From Marisa cornuarietis (Eukaryota > Mollusca > Gastropoda > Architaenioglossa > Ampullariidae): a stretch of 64,000 bases of DNA. The DNA lies in the NCBI GenBank assembly GCA_004794655.1, contig SMMW01000521.1, positions 2,878,501 to 2,942,500 on the forward strand. The letters run 5' to 3'. The notes beneath the pieces were generated by a model, which was not told the origin of the DNA, did not search any database, and saw nothing but the letters and a program-made list of their open reading frames with translations. Both the position numbers and the translations under genes were made by a program. Below are positions 1 through 13,970 of this stretch, piece after piece. Each line of letters opens with the position of its first letter. Position 1 is the first letter of the stretch.

Positions 1-608
1 ACTGCGAACACTGCTACACTGAATGTTGAATATTATTAGACTAATACTAAGGTCATGTAGGAAGATTAACCTCAAGTTAAGACACTAACTATATCGTTAC
101 CCCCTACAACCCAATTACTAAAAGACCTTTCTAACAGCAAATATAGAGTATGGTTGGAATTGGACTGTTAATCATTTTTATAAGAATTTATATTTTACGG
201 TTTGCTAAACTTGAATAAAGCTTCCACCAGATTTGTCCTAAACGGCCCTAAAGCATCTTTTCACACATTTTCTGAAATAGCAAACACATACGCTAAGCTG
301 AAACGAATTTTTCTGGAAAGAATAAAACAACATAGTTGGTACAATCCCAAACATTATCTAACCCTCACTGCTTTTGGAAGATGATAGACAAACAGATCTT
401 TTTATACTTTACTTATACTGTTATATAAGTAAGTATGTTTTCTAGCAACGATTTTATTTTATTTTAAATATTTTTGTTTACTTTAGACAAGAAAGTTACG
501 AAAACATAGATGACTCGTAGGAGAGTAGAACTGCATGAGCTACAGTATCGAAGAATAGTCGAACTACTAATACTAATCTTTATACCTGTCATTATATTAT
601 TGCTGTAG

Positions 609-1528
609 ATGGGCCTGAGTCTGTGAGGATGTCTACAAATGCGACACGTCAGTTTGTCACTGATGGGACAGTACAGATGGCGCTGTTCTGTCAGGCTGTT
701 GACGTTTATCCAGCCGCCATCTACACCTGGACAGGTGTGACGTGTGTCAACGAAGATAACGCAAACGGCACGTGCATCTTCACACCTAGAGTCCCAGAGG
801 ACGACCGCCGCAAAATATCGTGTAGTGCTAGCAATGTTATCTTCCCTTCTCTGAAAACGTCTAACCACACCTGGCTATACCTGACCTGTAAGTGGCAAGA
901 ACCTGATTTTCGGGCATTTCCTCTCTAGATAAAGAATTAATGTACTACACCTTTTATTTGTTGTTGATACTTTAATTCTTAAGCTCTAAATAACAAGGAT
1001 CATATTGAATTAATTTCAAACTTGTTAAAATAAATACGAACATTCGATACAGTCGACAAAAATAAGTCAGGAGACAATTCCCACAAATTCGTAGTAAAAA
1101 TAAAATTCGTAGTAATTTTTTGCAGGACCATGAAACTCATGACACACTTGACAATCGAGAGCACCATAATGTTAAGAAGTCTGCGCAAGAAGATAAATTG
1201 AAGCCTGTTTAAATACTTTTTTTCACTCATGACACAGATCCTCCCACCTCTCCACCTGAGATAACCAGAGACAAACTTGGTTCGACCTTGCCCGAGGCAG
1301 AAAGCAAGACGTTGACCTGCACGGTCAAAGGTGGAAAACCAAAAGTGACCTCAGTGACCTTTAACTGCGATGATGAACCTGACCGACGTGACGTTATGGA
1401 TGACGTGTCCGTGTCGAGTTCTGTCGTCATGATTGTACAGCCCAGACACAGTGTCACGTGTGAGTGCTCGGCGCTATGGGAGCCACAGCCTGGGTTGTAC
1501 CCGCATAAAACTCGTCTTTATCTCAATG
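609..1528 (+). CDS. Ig-domain receptor copy A, partial (Ig exons 2 and 3)
   Basis: Two exons of the array family are visible: 609-887 (279 nt, second Ig domain) and 1238-1528 (291 nt, third Ig domain). Both start after AG and end at a phase-1 GT donor, as in every other copy. The first has the family pattern of Cys, a core Trp (YTWTG) and further Cys residues, with an N-glycosylation sequon in NGTC. The second is 21 nt longer than in copies B, D and E because extra codons (around LGSTLPEAES) precede the first Cys. The leader and first Ig exon should lie to the left of the window. No transmembrane exon is found downstream, although 2330-2370 matches intron sequence that follows the transmembrane exon in B and C, so that exon seems to have been lost or to have diverged. 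The gene may be decayed or may encode a secreted form. The exons are clear; the gene model is incomplete. Confidence 0.75.
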
Positions 1529-2486
1529 GTGAGTGTATCTGAATTACATAGTTTTAACTACTTTTTATCTTTATAATACTTGTAGTCATTTAACTTAAAT
1601 TTTTGCTGAATCTTTTTCGCGTTGTCACAGAAACGAGTTTTCATTTCAGTCATTTGGTTGTGCTTATTTGTACAGGTGTGTACAGCTTTCTTTGTTTCGA
1701 TGCAATTTCGCGGACCTGTAACATTCTACCACAGCTGACAGAATATTCTAGAAGGCTTTAAGAATCTGTTTTGCGTAATACCTGTCATGCGCTGAATATT
1801 ACAGCTCACATCCCGGGAATTTAAGCAGGAAGACATCGCTATGTCAGAAGAGATTTTTATACCAGAGGACACTTCTAGATACCGATAATTTCGGATTGCC
1901 TTGTATGGTTCTGCCCAATGTGGGAAGGAATATTCGTGTCAGCAAGGTCTACGTGCTGGCTGCTTCAGAAGAGTGTACATTTTATGTTTAATTTTTTGCG
2001 TTTGAGGATTTTACCGCTGGCTCCTCATGAAGCAATGCTTTGCAGAAGAAACTGCGTGAGCAGACAACATTTACTGTAACAACAATTTGTATCTACCCTT
2101 TACACAACTTTGTGCCGAACGTTTGTCTATTATCTAAGGGGTTATTTAGAGCACAAGTTTCGGTCGTTCCTTACACTGACGCCAGACGTGAGAGTTGACA
2201 ATAAAATCACAGGTGGAAGAGTTTGTGGCAAAAAAATACTCCGGATAAAAGGCGGGCGCTCTGGCGAGTACTTACATAAAATCTCACATATTTAATAATG
2301 TTAAGCCCAAACGTGCAAAAACTTTCCTCGACAATTTGGTGATTAACATCCTCAATGTGCATGTAAGTATAAATAAAAATAACATTTTTATTACATAATA
2401 TTTAATACTAAGTATAGGAAGGTTCAAGTACCATGAATAATTCTCTGAAATGTGCTTATTTTAAAGTGTGTGTGTGTTGTTGTTGT

Positions 2487-2612
<126 letters not shown>

Positions 2613-2890
2613 GTGAGAGAGTGGCTGGGTCAGTGTTTAGGAAGGTTGACAAAAAATACCGCCTGATTGAATCCTTTTATTTGAGACTAAAGAGCTTCAA
2701 CACTTTATTTCACATTATAAATGTCAGCTATTCTTCTTTATTACTGATATTCACTTGTGCCTTCTTGAGAATTACCCATAATGTAGATAGTTGTAATTTA
2801 CTTATACTTGTCATTGTTATTTTGTTATTAATAATAACTATCGTTGATACGTGGTTTCCTTCATATTTATCTCAAGATCTTTTCTTGCAG

Positions 2891-3033
2891 CCACCCGGCG
2901 TATGTCAGCGGTGACTGGACAGGTCGACAAGGACATGCAGGTAGTGCTTGACACCAGTCACGTGCACATGATTCCATTCTCTTCTCTAACATTTTTGGAC
3001 AATAGAGTTCGGTCTTTACCCGAATTTTTTTGA
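2891..3033 (+). other. Possible terminal exon of copy A (soluble tail?)
   Basis: A pyrimidine-rich acceptor (TTTTCTTGCAG) ends at 2890. Joined in phase 1 to the end of the copy A Ig exon at 1528, it opens 46 codons ending in TGA at 3031-3033. The peptide has no transmembrane segment and does not resemble the normal tail exons. If used, copy A would be secreted. The evidence is only the splice signal and phase, so this may be chance. Confidence 0.2.
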
Positions 3034-3918
3034 TGTCTCAAAGTACTTTTTCACGTCTCTCTTGTGTTATAACAGTTATAACTGCATGTAAATGGAGTTG
3101 TTATCTTCTTTATGATACATTAGTTGCTGAAGACAGACGATAAAAAGCGGGTTAGTGTTGTGATCTATAGTGAAGAAGGTAAAGAAGGAAAATTTTCTTG
3201 CAGCAGTTGTATATATTAGCCACACACACACACACACAAGAGGGAGACTAAGTTTCTTGTATTCTAACTGAATTGTACTGGCAGTCTGTGTTTAGATATA
3301 GATGGGTCATTGTCATCTAGAATACAAGTAGATCATTTTTGTTCAAACACAAAAGCCCTAGTGTGATGTGAAACCTCTTCTGTATTAAAACGTTCACAGC
3401 TGCTCGAAACTCGCTGGATCTCAGCTGCCTTCATCCGGACAAAGCTTCCGACATCAATTACAATATATAGAGTCTAATATACAGAGCTTGCCACACACTC
3501 GCAAATGTCCAATAACTGGACCATAGAAAAATTATAGAAAAATTATTTGTCTATCGAACACAAATAATATTGGTATTGGTTCGATTCCAGTGTGTAAACT
3601 GAGAAACCTTATGATTAAGCGTTAAATATTTAATCTGTTTCTTGTGTATTGTGAAGTAAATAATCGTGAGGCAGACTAGGATGTGGATGAAAGGAATGAG
3701 AAGATAAAATATTTATGCAAATTGTCACACTTGCACTTTTGAGTAATGCTGTCTTAACCTGAACCGTGTGATTTCATAGTCAGGATAAATAACACTTCTG
3801 GATAAAGCTAGGAAAATAAAAATACATGGAAGTCAAAAAAAATTCGCTGAATCGTGTAATTTCATATTTAGAACAAAGGAAGTAGTGTAGTAGGGATTGT
3901 AAAGTAGATCGAAGACAG
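3034..3918. other. Intergenic, copy A to copy B
   Basis: AT-rich sequence with a short (CA)n run near 3220-3238. No coding exon or array exon was recognised. The promoter-proximal part of copy B begins at its right end. Confidence 0.5.
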
Positions 3919-3926
3919 TACAAGGA
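3919..3926 (+). promoter_or_regulatory. TATA-like element of copy B (TACAAGGA)
   Basis: TACAAGGA lies 101 bp upstream of the leader ATG of copy B. The same octamer or a better TATA form occurs 97-111 bp upstream of every other leader exon in the array, which argues for a conserved core promoter. Transcription would start about 30 bp downstream. Confidence 0.5.
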
Positions 3927-4019
3927 AGTTAGTGGATGTGAAGAGAGGGTAGGAGGAGACAGCAACAATACTTTGTTCATTCCTTTCTAAACGAGATTAG
4001 AGAGAAGTTCCACTGAAGT

Positions 4020-7000
4020 ATGTGTGGTACAACTGACATACGACAGGTGGTTGTCATGGCTGGACTGCTGCTGATGACTTCATCTCAAGAATTAGCTGCA
4101 GGTAGGTGATGAAGTTGTGATTTTTTTTCCTCCATCTCTCTCTCTCTCTCTCTCTCGGCTGTTATATTTAATTCAGTATAGTTCATTGTGTCAAGAGACA
4201 AAATTTGTCTTTAGTTCAGGACAGAATACCACTTATTTTTACATTTAATGTTTATCACAATAATGTGCATCGCAGTTCTGTCGCACATAATATGATCACA
4301 CACTCACACACACCCACACTTTTTCTCTCCTTCACTCCCACATGCTTGTAAAGATGACGACAGGCATTTTATATCTCGCCACCTTGTGCAATGTGTGACA
4401 TCATAATCTCACGCACACAGAGACAAACACATACACGCACGCACACACACACACACTAGATATATGGGTGCACAAATGCAAGTAAAGGCACATATTACCT
4501 GAGAGTACATAGTGAAAGTGCCTCTGTACCTCAGAAAAAATAAAGTATAGAGGATAACTCCCGAATTGCTCGTGCTTTTTGCAGACATCGATAGTTATAT
4601 TGGCAATATATAACAACTAACATGTACATTTCACCCTCGAAAACCCATCAATTAATTAATTATCTGATAACAAAGTACGCGATTCGCACCTGCGATTCAA
4701 CGAGCGCAGTGGGCAGTGTACTACGTCATATTAGTACACCAATCATAACACTGCCAGCAATCAACACCAGAGAGAGATAATGAGCGACAGTTTGAGTTAA
4801 AGGAACGCTAAAAGTCTACATTTATCGTGCTGTAGAAGCAGTTTTTCCAAACCCGAGGAAACTGTACAAATAAAACGGTACATGTTCGAGTCCAAGGGCT
4901 CCCCAGACTCAAACACATTGAAGGTACATGGCGATAGCGATGGCGATGCACAACGACTTTATACAACCTCATGGTAGATACGGCAGATGTTTGTCTAAGG
5001 CTGCAAGCAGATTCTTGTTATCTACAGGTAGATATTGGCTCCAAGTGTAAACAAGACTAACACCAACGACCGTACATTAGAAAGATGCCTTATAACGCCC
5101 AGTCCCCTTTATAACAAGCGAGGACCGAGTTGCAGCGAGCGCTCCTTGCGGCAGTCATTACACGATCATACAAGGGAGAGAATTTCAAACTTGGCCAGAA
5201 GAGTTGTGCGAAATTGTTTGTGGGTGTTTTGCGGAGTAAATCAAAATCCAGTGATGATTGAAATTTTATAATAATACTTCTTCTGTTTTACTCTCTCTGA
5301 TCTCACATGTTTGTTTCAAGATTAATTTGTCAAAACTAGAAGAATTGTGATTCTAATTAGACTTACATATTTGTTAAAATCTCTCAAAAAAACTAATCCT
5401 AGTGTTGTTTCTTGCTCTGTTTAATTTATTTATTTACCATTTTTGTTTATTTACTTTTAATGTATTATGTGGGTACAGCTAATATGTATGTAATCGTTAT
5501 TACAATTTTCATTCATCAAAATAGAAATTTAAATATGGTTACATTTACACACATATGCAAACATCTAACATTTAACAAAAACAAAAAAATCTTATTATAA
5601 TACAACATTAACATACACCTTCCAACTTGAAAGAAAAAGGAAAAGAATAAAGAAAAGGAAAAATACGAAAATCCATATAGTGTAACAATTTATATTAGCA
5701 AAGTATTTGCTCAAACATAGGTACAAAATGTTTGATGTCGATTCACAAAGTTGAAACTTCAGTGAAATGTACAAATTAGTTTTGTATCGCCTATATATCT
5801 ATATAGATATTTGCAAAAAATGCGAACCATTCGTATTAATTTTTAAGCTTGAGAATCGGTTAGGAAAGTAATAAAAGGGCTTGTAAGTCATGTCAAATAG
5901 CAAATATATGAAATAGTGAAATCCATCACATAAATATTAATATTTAAGATAAAAGCAATCGCTTAAAATTTAACAAGAACTTAAATGAAAATTTAATAAT
6001 ACCCACAGATTAATTAACGCGCAAATGTTAATAAGCAAGTGTGTCTCTGCACAAGCTAGTTTCTATTAATAAATCTAACATGAGAACTTGGTTCTGCATG
6101 TGCTGTCTGTCTTGCCCATTAATCACAATGATGGTGAAGATGATGATAGACGATGAGATAGAAAAGGAGGCTGAATGATGGAGGAGTGGGGGTGCTTTGA
6201 TCCGTCTGTTTGATCTTTGTCATCCTTTGAAGAAAACGCTTTATTATTTATTTGTTTATATGCCTTTCATTTACAAGAGACTTCTGGTGAACTGAGAACG
6301 AACTGCCCGACGTATGTGCGTGAAGACAGCGACTTGAGCTGCGAGTGTTACATCAACAGTGACACAGGTTCTAATGATGTCATCAACTGGAATGTCCCTG
6401 GCGGCGGTTCTAAGCTGTTCGTTCAGAACGTTAAACGGCAAATTAACGGTTCCAGATACACGTGTTCTCTTGACGAGGGCACAACGTCATCACGTCAGTC
6501 TGTGACTTACATCCTTCACGTCATTTGTAAGTTCGTCCGCTGGCGTGAACACGCGCTTGTTTGTTAAGGCGTTTGACACAAATATCCACTACATTTACTA
6601 TACATTAAAACGTTTAACTTGTTTTGACTATAATCGTTTACCGTGTAAACACGTAATTGTCTTTTTTTTCTTCTTCAAACAATTTTTTATTAGAAGGCAT
6701 GTCTAAAATGCTGACTGGCTTTTAGGCTTATGGTTACAAGTTTGCGTACATGACCAGTAGGGCAGTTTAGTGTCTCCGCAGTGGTTACAAATGTTTATTT
6801 CTCTCTCTCTCTCTCTGGCTCAAACCCATAGTTATTTCTCTCTTTTTTTAGAGATTTTAATTTCATAATGCAAAAATACAGAAAACATAGATTTAAAACA
6901 CTTTACCATTATTACCATGGGGAAGTGGAAAAAGGAGGAAGCTGAAGGATTTAAGAGGCACCCTAATTATCCTCATTGTGAATACCTTTTTCACTTCTTT

Positions 7001-9902
7001 TTAAGTCCCTGGTGTTGAAAAAATAAATAAATAAAATAAATGAATAAATGGGGAAGTTCTGTTTAGAGGCTTGGGCTCAAATTATTTATTGATACATAAT
7101 TGTCTTGCTGTAATCGTGCCAAAGATCCCTTCTGAATTGACTAGAATTTATTCCTATTTGTTAAATATCTTGATCTAATTTTTTCTATGACAAATACAGT
7201 TCTTTTGTTTTAAATTTTATTAGCGCTCGTCGTCGTTACTATCACAATGTTACAGTGTCAAATACAAATCCCAATACTAAACAAAATCTCAATCTGCGTA
7301 CAATGTTTCATCTCTCCAGACGGGCCTGAGACTGTGGTGATGTCTACCAATACCACACGACCGTTTGTCACTGACGGGACATCACAGATGGATCTGTCCT
7401 GTCAGGCTGTTGCTGTGTATCCAGCCGCCAACTACACCTGGACAGGTGGGACGTGTGTCAACGAGGATCACGTAAACGGCACGTGCATCTTCACACCTAG
7501 AGTCCCCGAAGATAACGGCGGTGAAGTATGGTGTACTGCTCACAATGTTATCTTCCCTCGTCTGGAAATGTCCAACAACAGCAAGTTACTACTGGTCTGT
7601 AAGTGACAAGTACTTTGTGATATTTGAATGTTTTTATCAATTTATTCATTTAAGACGAATAATGCTTGTTCTGGGCTGCTGGACATTGTTATTCAGAAAC
7701 TCATGAAAAATACTATTATAAAATAGTAATTAAGTGTGACACATCGTGGTAATAATGTCAAGATTGACACACAGAATACAAACTCTTTTAAACTAGTATT
7801 TTCGACTGTGTCGGTTACAAGAGACATTTCCAGCACTCAAATAGTCTGAAATGTGTCCGGTCAATAAGGATATTTAGTGTTAGGGACCGTGCGTAGGACG
7901 TAAAATGTCCTACCAGCACCCTTAACTCTCCATTGAATCAGATACCCGTACCTTTAGATGAAAAGATAGTCTCCTAGTAGTTATTTACTTGAAAGTATTA
8001 AGAAGGCAATGACCTATATAGAAAATCGAGAGCGCAATCATTTTAAGACCCACCCGGGAATATAACTCAGAGTCCCTTGCAACCTCTTTTTTCCTACCTA
8101 CCCACAGATCCTCCAACCTCGCCGCCTGTAATAACAAGAGAAAACACGATCTTGACCTGCACGGTTAAAGGTGGAGAACCAAAGGTGTCCTCGGTGATCT
8201 TCTCTTGCGGGGATGAACCTGACAGACCTGATGTTGTGGACGACTTGTCCGTGTCGAGTTCTGTCCTCATCAGTGTCCACCAACAACACAGTCATGTGAC
8301 CTGTGAATGCTCGGCCACATGGGACCCACAGCCTGGGTTGTACCCACACAAAGTGGTTATTCCTCTTAACCTGATTGGTGGGTATATTGCTTCTGTTAAT
8401 GTTTTCTCCAAGAGTTAGATTAGTTCAATCAAGTATCGAGTCGCACGCACAACATCATGTGACATTTATTTAAATAATAAGTATATGAAATTTAGACTCT
8501 TGGAATACTTTCGGACTAACTGTGCACCACGTTCTCGACATGCGTGTAAGTAAGAGTGATTGAAAGTATTAATTTAAATAATCTTCATTAATCATGAGGT
8601 TTAGGAAGTTGCAAGGAATACGATTAGAATGATTAAGTGTATGTAGTGGCCTCTCTCTTTTTCTGTGTGTGGAGGGGGGGGGTCACGTTAGTCATCAATG
8701 AAAGAAAGAGAAAGAACGACTAGAAAGTTTGTGGGGGAAAAATTGGTGGATTTAATTGTTAACTAAAGTAGTTTTAACACCTTTCTATCAGTCACACTTT
8801 TTCTCACTGCTTTGCAGATGTGCACAATGGCAATTTCAATTGCTATTTATAGTTATTCGTAATTTTTATTAGTATATTTGTTATCGTTTTAAGTAGCTGT
8901 TATTACTTGCTACCGTTCGATCTCCTTCCCTCTCACTTATTCAGTCCTTCTCTCTCGTTCACTCAAGTTGTGAAGTACATTAACGCGCACAAATGGTGAT
9001 GTAACTTAAAGCAACCCCTATAGGCCATGGAGATTTGTTAAATTACAATAAAAGCCGAAGTGGTCGTCTTTCTTTGTTACTAAAAAAATTAAGTTAAAAT
9101 ATTCCAAAAGTCCACAAGCATTACTACCTACGCCAGTCAACATAGTTATCAATAGTTGTGATTATACTCAATTTACTAGTCCGCCTGCTCGTCTTCTTCT
9201 ACAGATGTATCCATCCTTACTGTTTGTCCCGTGACTCCTCTTTGTGTCTTCAATGTTTGTCTTTGATTACTTGTACAGCTGTTACAACTTCCATCTTTTG
9301 TATTCTATCCATGTGTTCTATTTGTTTTATGAGGTGAGCGCATGCTCTTTCGTGAGCATTATACGCTGTATAAGTCACACATTGATTATTGTTGTTGTTG
9401 TTATTAGTTTCATTGCAGGTGTGGCTATAATTTTTGTGACGTGCAATACACTTACTATCGATGTTGCCTTGTGTTCTGTAGGCTCTGTAAAGTACATAAC
9501 AGTACATTAAAGTACAGTACAGTAACATATGGAAAGACATTTCATTTAAGAGCATGCGAGTTACTAATTGCTGCAAACAATGGCAGGAAAAGCATTTAAT
9601 TAATGCCGGAAGCCAGGGTAAATAAAATAACAAGCTTAGAGCTTAGAAACATGAAAAAAAATCGTCGTCTGCGACAGAGCCTCTATCTAGTTTCGACACA
9701 AATTAAATGCTGTTTAAGTCATTACATAAATAAGTCAATGAACATATTTATTTGTATGTCTTTGTTTCTTTCCACTTAAGAGCACACTCGAAACGTTTTA
9801 TATTAACACCCACTAGTAGACGAAGGTTTAGTAACAAGTGTACCTTAAGTGTAAATGCACCTTAATATTATTTATACAGACACACATACCTTTGTGATTC
9901 TT

Positions 9903-9988
<86 letters not shown>

Positions 9989-10612
9989 TACATAGAGGCA
10001 GAAAACCACTTTTGATCAAGTGTCACATGCTGAGAAAGGAGTATAAGAGCTGAGATCCGAAACCACAACATCCGATTCCTCGATGTCCGGACGAAAGACA
10101 CTTTAACCATTGCACCACCAACCGTCCCACCTTTATACTGGTATTTCTCTATCTCGGGCGTTTGTGCTGTCGAACGCTTTCATTGTGATATTACTAAGCA
10201 ACGCAAAAGTATTCCAAAGTTCCATTCACATTTGAAGATAAGACATTCAATGATATTCTGATAGTCAACCTAGAGAATGAAGAATACATGGTCACGAAAC
10301 CTGATTAATTGTCGCGCGGATAGAAATAAGGAAAAGAAAATGAAAGATGGTCAGAATGAATGAATGAATGAATGAATGAATGAATGAATGAGACAACAAG
10401 ACAGCGACACGAACAAATTGCCAGGTAGTCCTTTTGTAACGGAGATGGCTAGAGATCTATCATCGTAATATTTCTTTGAAATTCAGGTTCTGCGCCATCA
10501 CGCAAAGACGAGCCTCAACTACTCATCCCTGTTGCCGTCGGTGCAGCCTCTGTGGTTCTCCTCCTTATCATCGTCATCGCCATCGCTTGTATCATCAAAA
10601 TGAAACGATCGA
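4020..10612 (+). CDS. Ig-domain receptor copy B (leader, 3 Ig, TM; no tail exons)
   Basis: Exons: 4020-4101 leader, 6278-6526 Ig1, 7320-7598 Ig2, 8108-8377 Ig3, 10487-10612 transmembrane. All junctions are GT-AG and phase 1. The leader has a short N-region and a hydrophobic stretch (MAGLLLM). Ig1 has C-x-C, a Trp and a late Cys (YTCSL). Ig2 has the YTWTG core and the sequons NTT, NYT and NGT. Ig3 has CTVKGGEP and TCECSATW. The last exon has a helix rich in V, L, I and A followed by KMKRS, a stop-transfer signal. It ends at an intact donor (GTATGT), but no copy of the two tail exons occurs before copy C. Either the transcript splices onward to tail exons at 30554 or 40214, or intron readthrough adds about 26 codons, or the copy is truncated. 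Closest relative: copy E. Likely a cell-surface recognition molecule; ligand unknown. Confidence 0.8.
9916..9985 (+). repeat. (CA)n microsatellite in copy B intron 4
   Basis: About 35 CA units following a CT run. It directly abuts the tRNA-like SINE at 10012-10140. The same CA-plus-SINE arrangement recurs in C, D' and E. Confidence 0.95.
10012..10140 (-). mobile_element. tRNA-derived SINE in copy B intron 4
   Basis: Read on the minus strand it starts like a tRNA gene, with an A-box-like TGGTGCAATGG and a B-box-like GGTTTCGGATCTC, then ends in a (TG)n tail. Related copies lie at the equivalent place before the transmembrane exon of E (38930-39050) and of relic D' (32505-32612), and a truncated one in C. 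It therefore predates duplication of the units. Confidence 0.6.
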
Positions 10613-11035
10613 GTATGTACAGCTTCCTGTTACTGTCTTTTCTCGATTCGCATTTCTTTCTTGCTGTTCCTTTGTTGTGTAAAACATTTTAGGAAATAGA
10701 GCCACGCATCGCAGCCTTTCGCATTTGGCATTCTTCATAGCTGTCCACCCACACATTTATGATGGAAAATCCCATTTAAAAAATGTTCTTAGACGAGAAA
10801 AAGAGGCAGATGAGAAAATCTAACTGCGTCCTCAGTCACCATAAGTTCTCAAAGTAAAGAAAAAAGGTTACTCTATAGGAATAAGCCGATCCCTAATGTT
10901 AGTGAAACATTGTTATTATTATTGTTATTATTTTGTTGTTGATGTTTTTGTTATTGTTATAGATGTTTGTACATCTATGTGGCATGCACACACGCTAATC
11001 ATGTGTGAGAGTCAACAAGAGAGCGAGATTCTATA

Positions 11036-11113
<78 letters not shown>

Positions 11114-11119
11114 CGCGCA
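11036..11119 (+). repeat. (GT)n/(GC)n microsatellite
   Basis: A GT run that turns into GC near its right end. Intergenic, between copy B and the degenerate Ig exon. Confidence 0.95.
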
Positions 11120-11702
11120 TGAATATAAGGGACATATACAGCTTATAATGAAGTCAACGTGTTGAAGTGTTGGTCACTGTTATTTTCATCTGTTAGTCTG
11201 TACATCATCACAATGAAAAGAAATCATAGGAAGAGGTTGATTAGCTTTTGCCAGTCATAATCAACTTGCTGGCTCTTATACCGAGAATTATCACCTTTTT
11301 TTGGAAACAAGTTTCAAGAACAACGCATTTTTTAAACCACTTGATGTTATTTATACAACAAATACGTAAAATCTCGAGTCTTCGGTGACTTTACAGCCAA
11401 AATGAGACAACAACATTCAAGAGGTGATTCACATAATGCGCATGTAAGTATATGTTTATATATATTTAATTTTAAGAGCAAGAGTGAGTGATATAGTGGA
11501 TATATCTATATCATGTGTAGCTATACATGGACAAATGAATTTGAGTGATTTATTCTGTTTTAGCTTTGTAGTTATATACTTTAAAGTGTTAGGAACCCAG
11601 TTACCTGTACAGAAAAACTGGAAGAGACATAATTTCAAGATGCTTTTCTAGGAAGACGATAATTTGAAGTCTATAGAAGTTTCTTCTTCACCCATTTCCA
11701 AG

Positions 11703-11950
11703 GTCTTCTAACTTCACCGTCTGAAATAACAAGGGAACGCACGAACTTCACCTCCACGGTTACAGGTGGAAATTCAAAAGTGTCCTCGGTGACCTGACAG
11801 CCCTGATGATGTGGACAACGTGTCAGTGCCGAGTTCTGTCGCCATCAGTAACCAGCAACGAACCAGTAATGTGGATGTGTAAGTGCTTGGCCAAATGTAA
11901 CAAGCAGCCTGGGGTGTATAGACACAAAGAAGTTACTCTTAACCTAATTG
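11703..11950 (+). pseudogene. Degenerate Ig3-type exon downstream of copy B
   Basis: Clearly homologous to the third Ig exon (motifs TSPSEIT, VSSVT, QPGVY, LNLIG; donor GTGGGT kept). It is broken: the acceptor CAG is now AAG, the first Ig Cys is Ser (TGC to TCC), and a deletion of about 20 bp removes the FSCGxxPD region and causes an in-frame stop. The total length is 248 nt instead of 270. A sister relic with the same Cys-to-Ser change lies after copy C, so it was already degenerate when the B/C segment duplicated. Confidence 0.8.
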
Positions 11951-12789
11951 GTGGGTATATGGTATCTTTAAATGTGTTCTTTATGAATTAATGAACATTA
12001 ATTCAATCTTAACACAATTTATTATTGAAAACATAATTAAGTAGTGCATGAAGAAATCAATGATGTGAATCATTTATAAGTAGGTAGACACAGTCAGATA
12101 TCTAAAGACATGTAGACATCTAAGGAGATAAAGCGACTTTTTTGGAATTACAGAGTGTTTAAAACATCTTTTTTATTATTTTTTTTTTGTTTTCTTGAAC
12201 CATTTTTATTCCATAATACACAAATATACCAAAAAGATACAAATATACACGACAAAACACAATAGTTAATATTACAAGTGAAAAAAACACCCCATACACA
12301 CAAACACAAGTAAAAACAAGCCATCCTGTATGGTGTCCGCATACTTCCCTGTCATCCCCTCATCAATGTAAGATAAGCATTGCTCTCAAGCACTGAAGCA
12401 AAAGCACGACCACATCAATAAAGTATGTTCAACAACCACACGACTAAACCCCACCCCAACCTTTCAAAGTAAGGAATCAGTCCAAAAACTAGGAGAGAGC
12501 ACAGGACCTCCCATTCCTTCTGAAGCTCATTACAAGCATCAACCTATTTATAAGTCTCTCGCTGCACATCAACAACACCCCACCACACATCTTTCAATCA
12601 GAAATCTTGTAAGACCCCCCAATCGTTCTTCTCATGGGAAAATGTCCACAAAGGCGATGATGCTAACGATCTAAGAACAAGAATAGCATGTTGTACATGA
12701 CATGCATGAGGGTGTTTACTGCTTACAGACCAGCGGAAGGGACTGACTTTGGCTTTTGACATCTCGCTACCTCGTGCCATCTGTGACAA
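11951..12789. other. Intergenic, no gene recognised
   Basis: AT-rich sequence, with a poly-T patch near 12180. The end (12740-12790) begins a segment repeated at 22990-23045. Nothing coding was recognised. Confidence 0.5.
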
Positions 12790-13404
12790 CACAGTCTCTT
12801 AGAGAAGACGTTATTGTCTTTGTTCTAGACTAAATATGAAAGAATAATAAGAATAAGAATTTGAAATAGTAATTAATGATGGAAACAATGTTCGTGTAAT
12901 GAAATGTTAGCGTTGATGCTGTATGTTTGTTGACTGTGATGCTGAATATTCATAAAGAGGCGTTGATCCTTATTATTTGTCAAGACAGACACAGTGCCCA
13001 GGTTTTATAGTTGTTTGATACGTCGGGCTTAAATCCCAGCACTCACTACAGGTCCTCCATCAAGACTAAAGGTCCAGCAAATATGAAATTATTGATGAAG
13101 GTGATGGTGGTGGTATTATTATTATTATTATTATTATTATTCGCAATATTTCTCGTGGCATCGTGATGTCATCAAAAATACCGTTATGTATTACATCATA
13201 TGACTAGCGAAATTTTACTAAAATGTCACAAAATACAAAATCAAGCAAAAATTTACCATCCTTACTAATACTGATTAAGCACCAAAAGAATCGAGCTAAT
13301 ATGTGTGTACGGTCATGCCGTCTGCTGTTCATTTGAAAAGGAACTGAATTGTTCAGCCTGTTACACACGAGACTTTTCGATGAAGCTGATGACGTCACTC
13401 AAAG

Positions 13405-13970
13405 GAGAGTTCTGTCCCTTCACCTAACAGGCTGAGGGGATCGGCTCTCCTTGATTTCGTTTATGTTTTGTGGTCGTGCTTCGATTTGGATAAGAGTGTT
13501 GGACCTTCGTGTTTACATTTACTTCTGCTGCATGTTATTCCTCTACTGGTTTACAGCTGGACTGTATATAATGTTATTTTGACGTGCAAATTGTTTGGAT
13601 CTATTGGCTGGATTCCACTCCGCCGTGCTTCACTCGCTTCGGCACCGACCTTGAGTTGCAGTGAATAAACTGATGTGACGATCACCCTTTTGCAGTTTCT
13701 ACATTATAATATTTCTTCATATTCTCAAGATTACGCAATATCTTCTCAGTATTCTCCTGATTTCACCAAACTTTATTCTCTGGAGTAGTTACCGATAAAT
13801 CTGCAGTTATCGCCCTTTACTGCCGAGCGCAGCGAGTCTTCGCATTGTTCTTCGTTCCACGTCTTTGTGACTATTTCGTGATCTTGTTCAGTGCAATGAG
13901 TCCACCTTTGGCTGAGATATTGCGCTTTATAAATTCTCACTTATTATTATTATTATTAAAGCTGAGAGGC
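13405..13970 (+). mobile_element. SINE-like insertion with (ATT)n tail
   Basis: This block interrupts the duplicated upstream region: the sister copy near 23640 runs across the site without it. It begins near GTCCCTTCACCT and ends in a family 3' end, GCGCTTTATAAATTC followed by (ATT)n. The element at 40340-41110 has matching ends (GTCCCTTCGCCTTGCC and GCTATAAAAATAATC plus ATT repeats). No open frame was recognised. It is probably a non-autonomous retroelement. Confidence 0.6.
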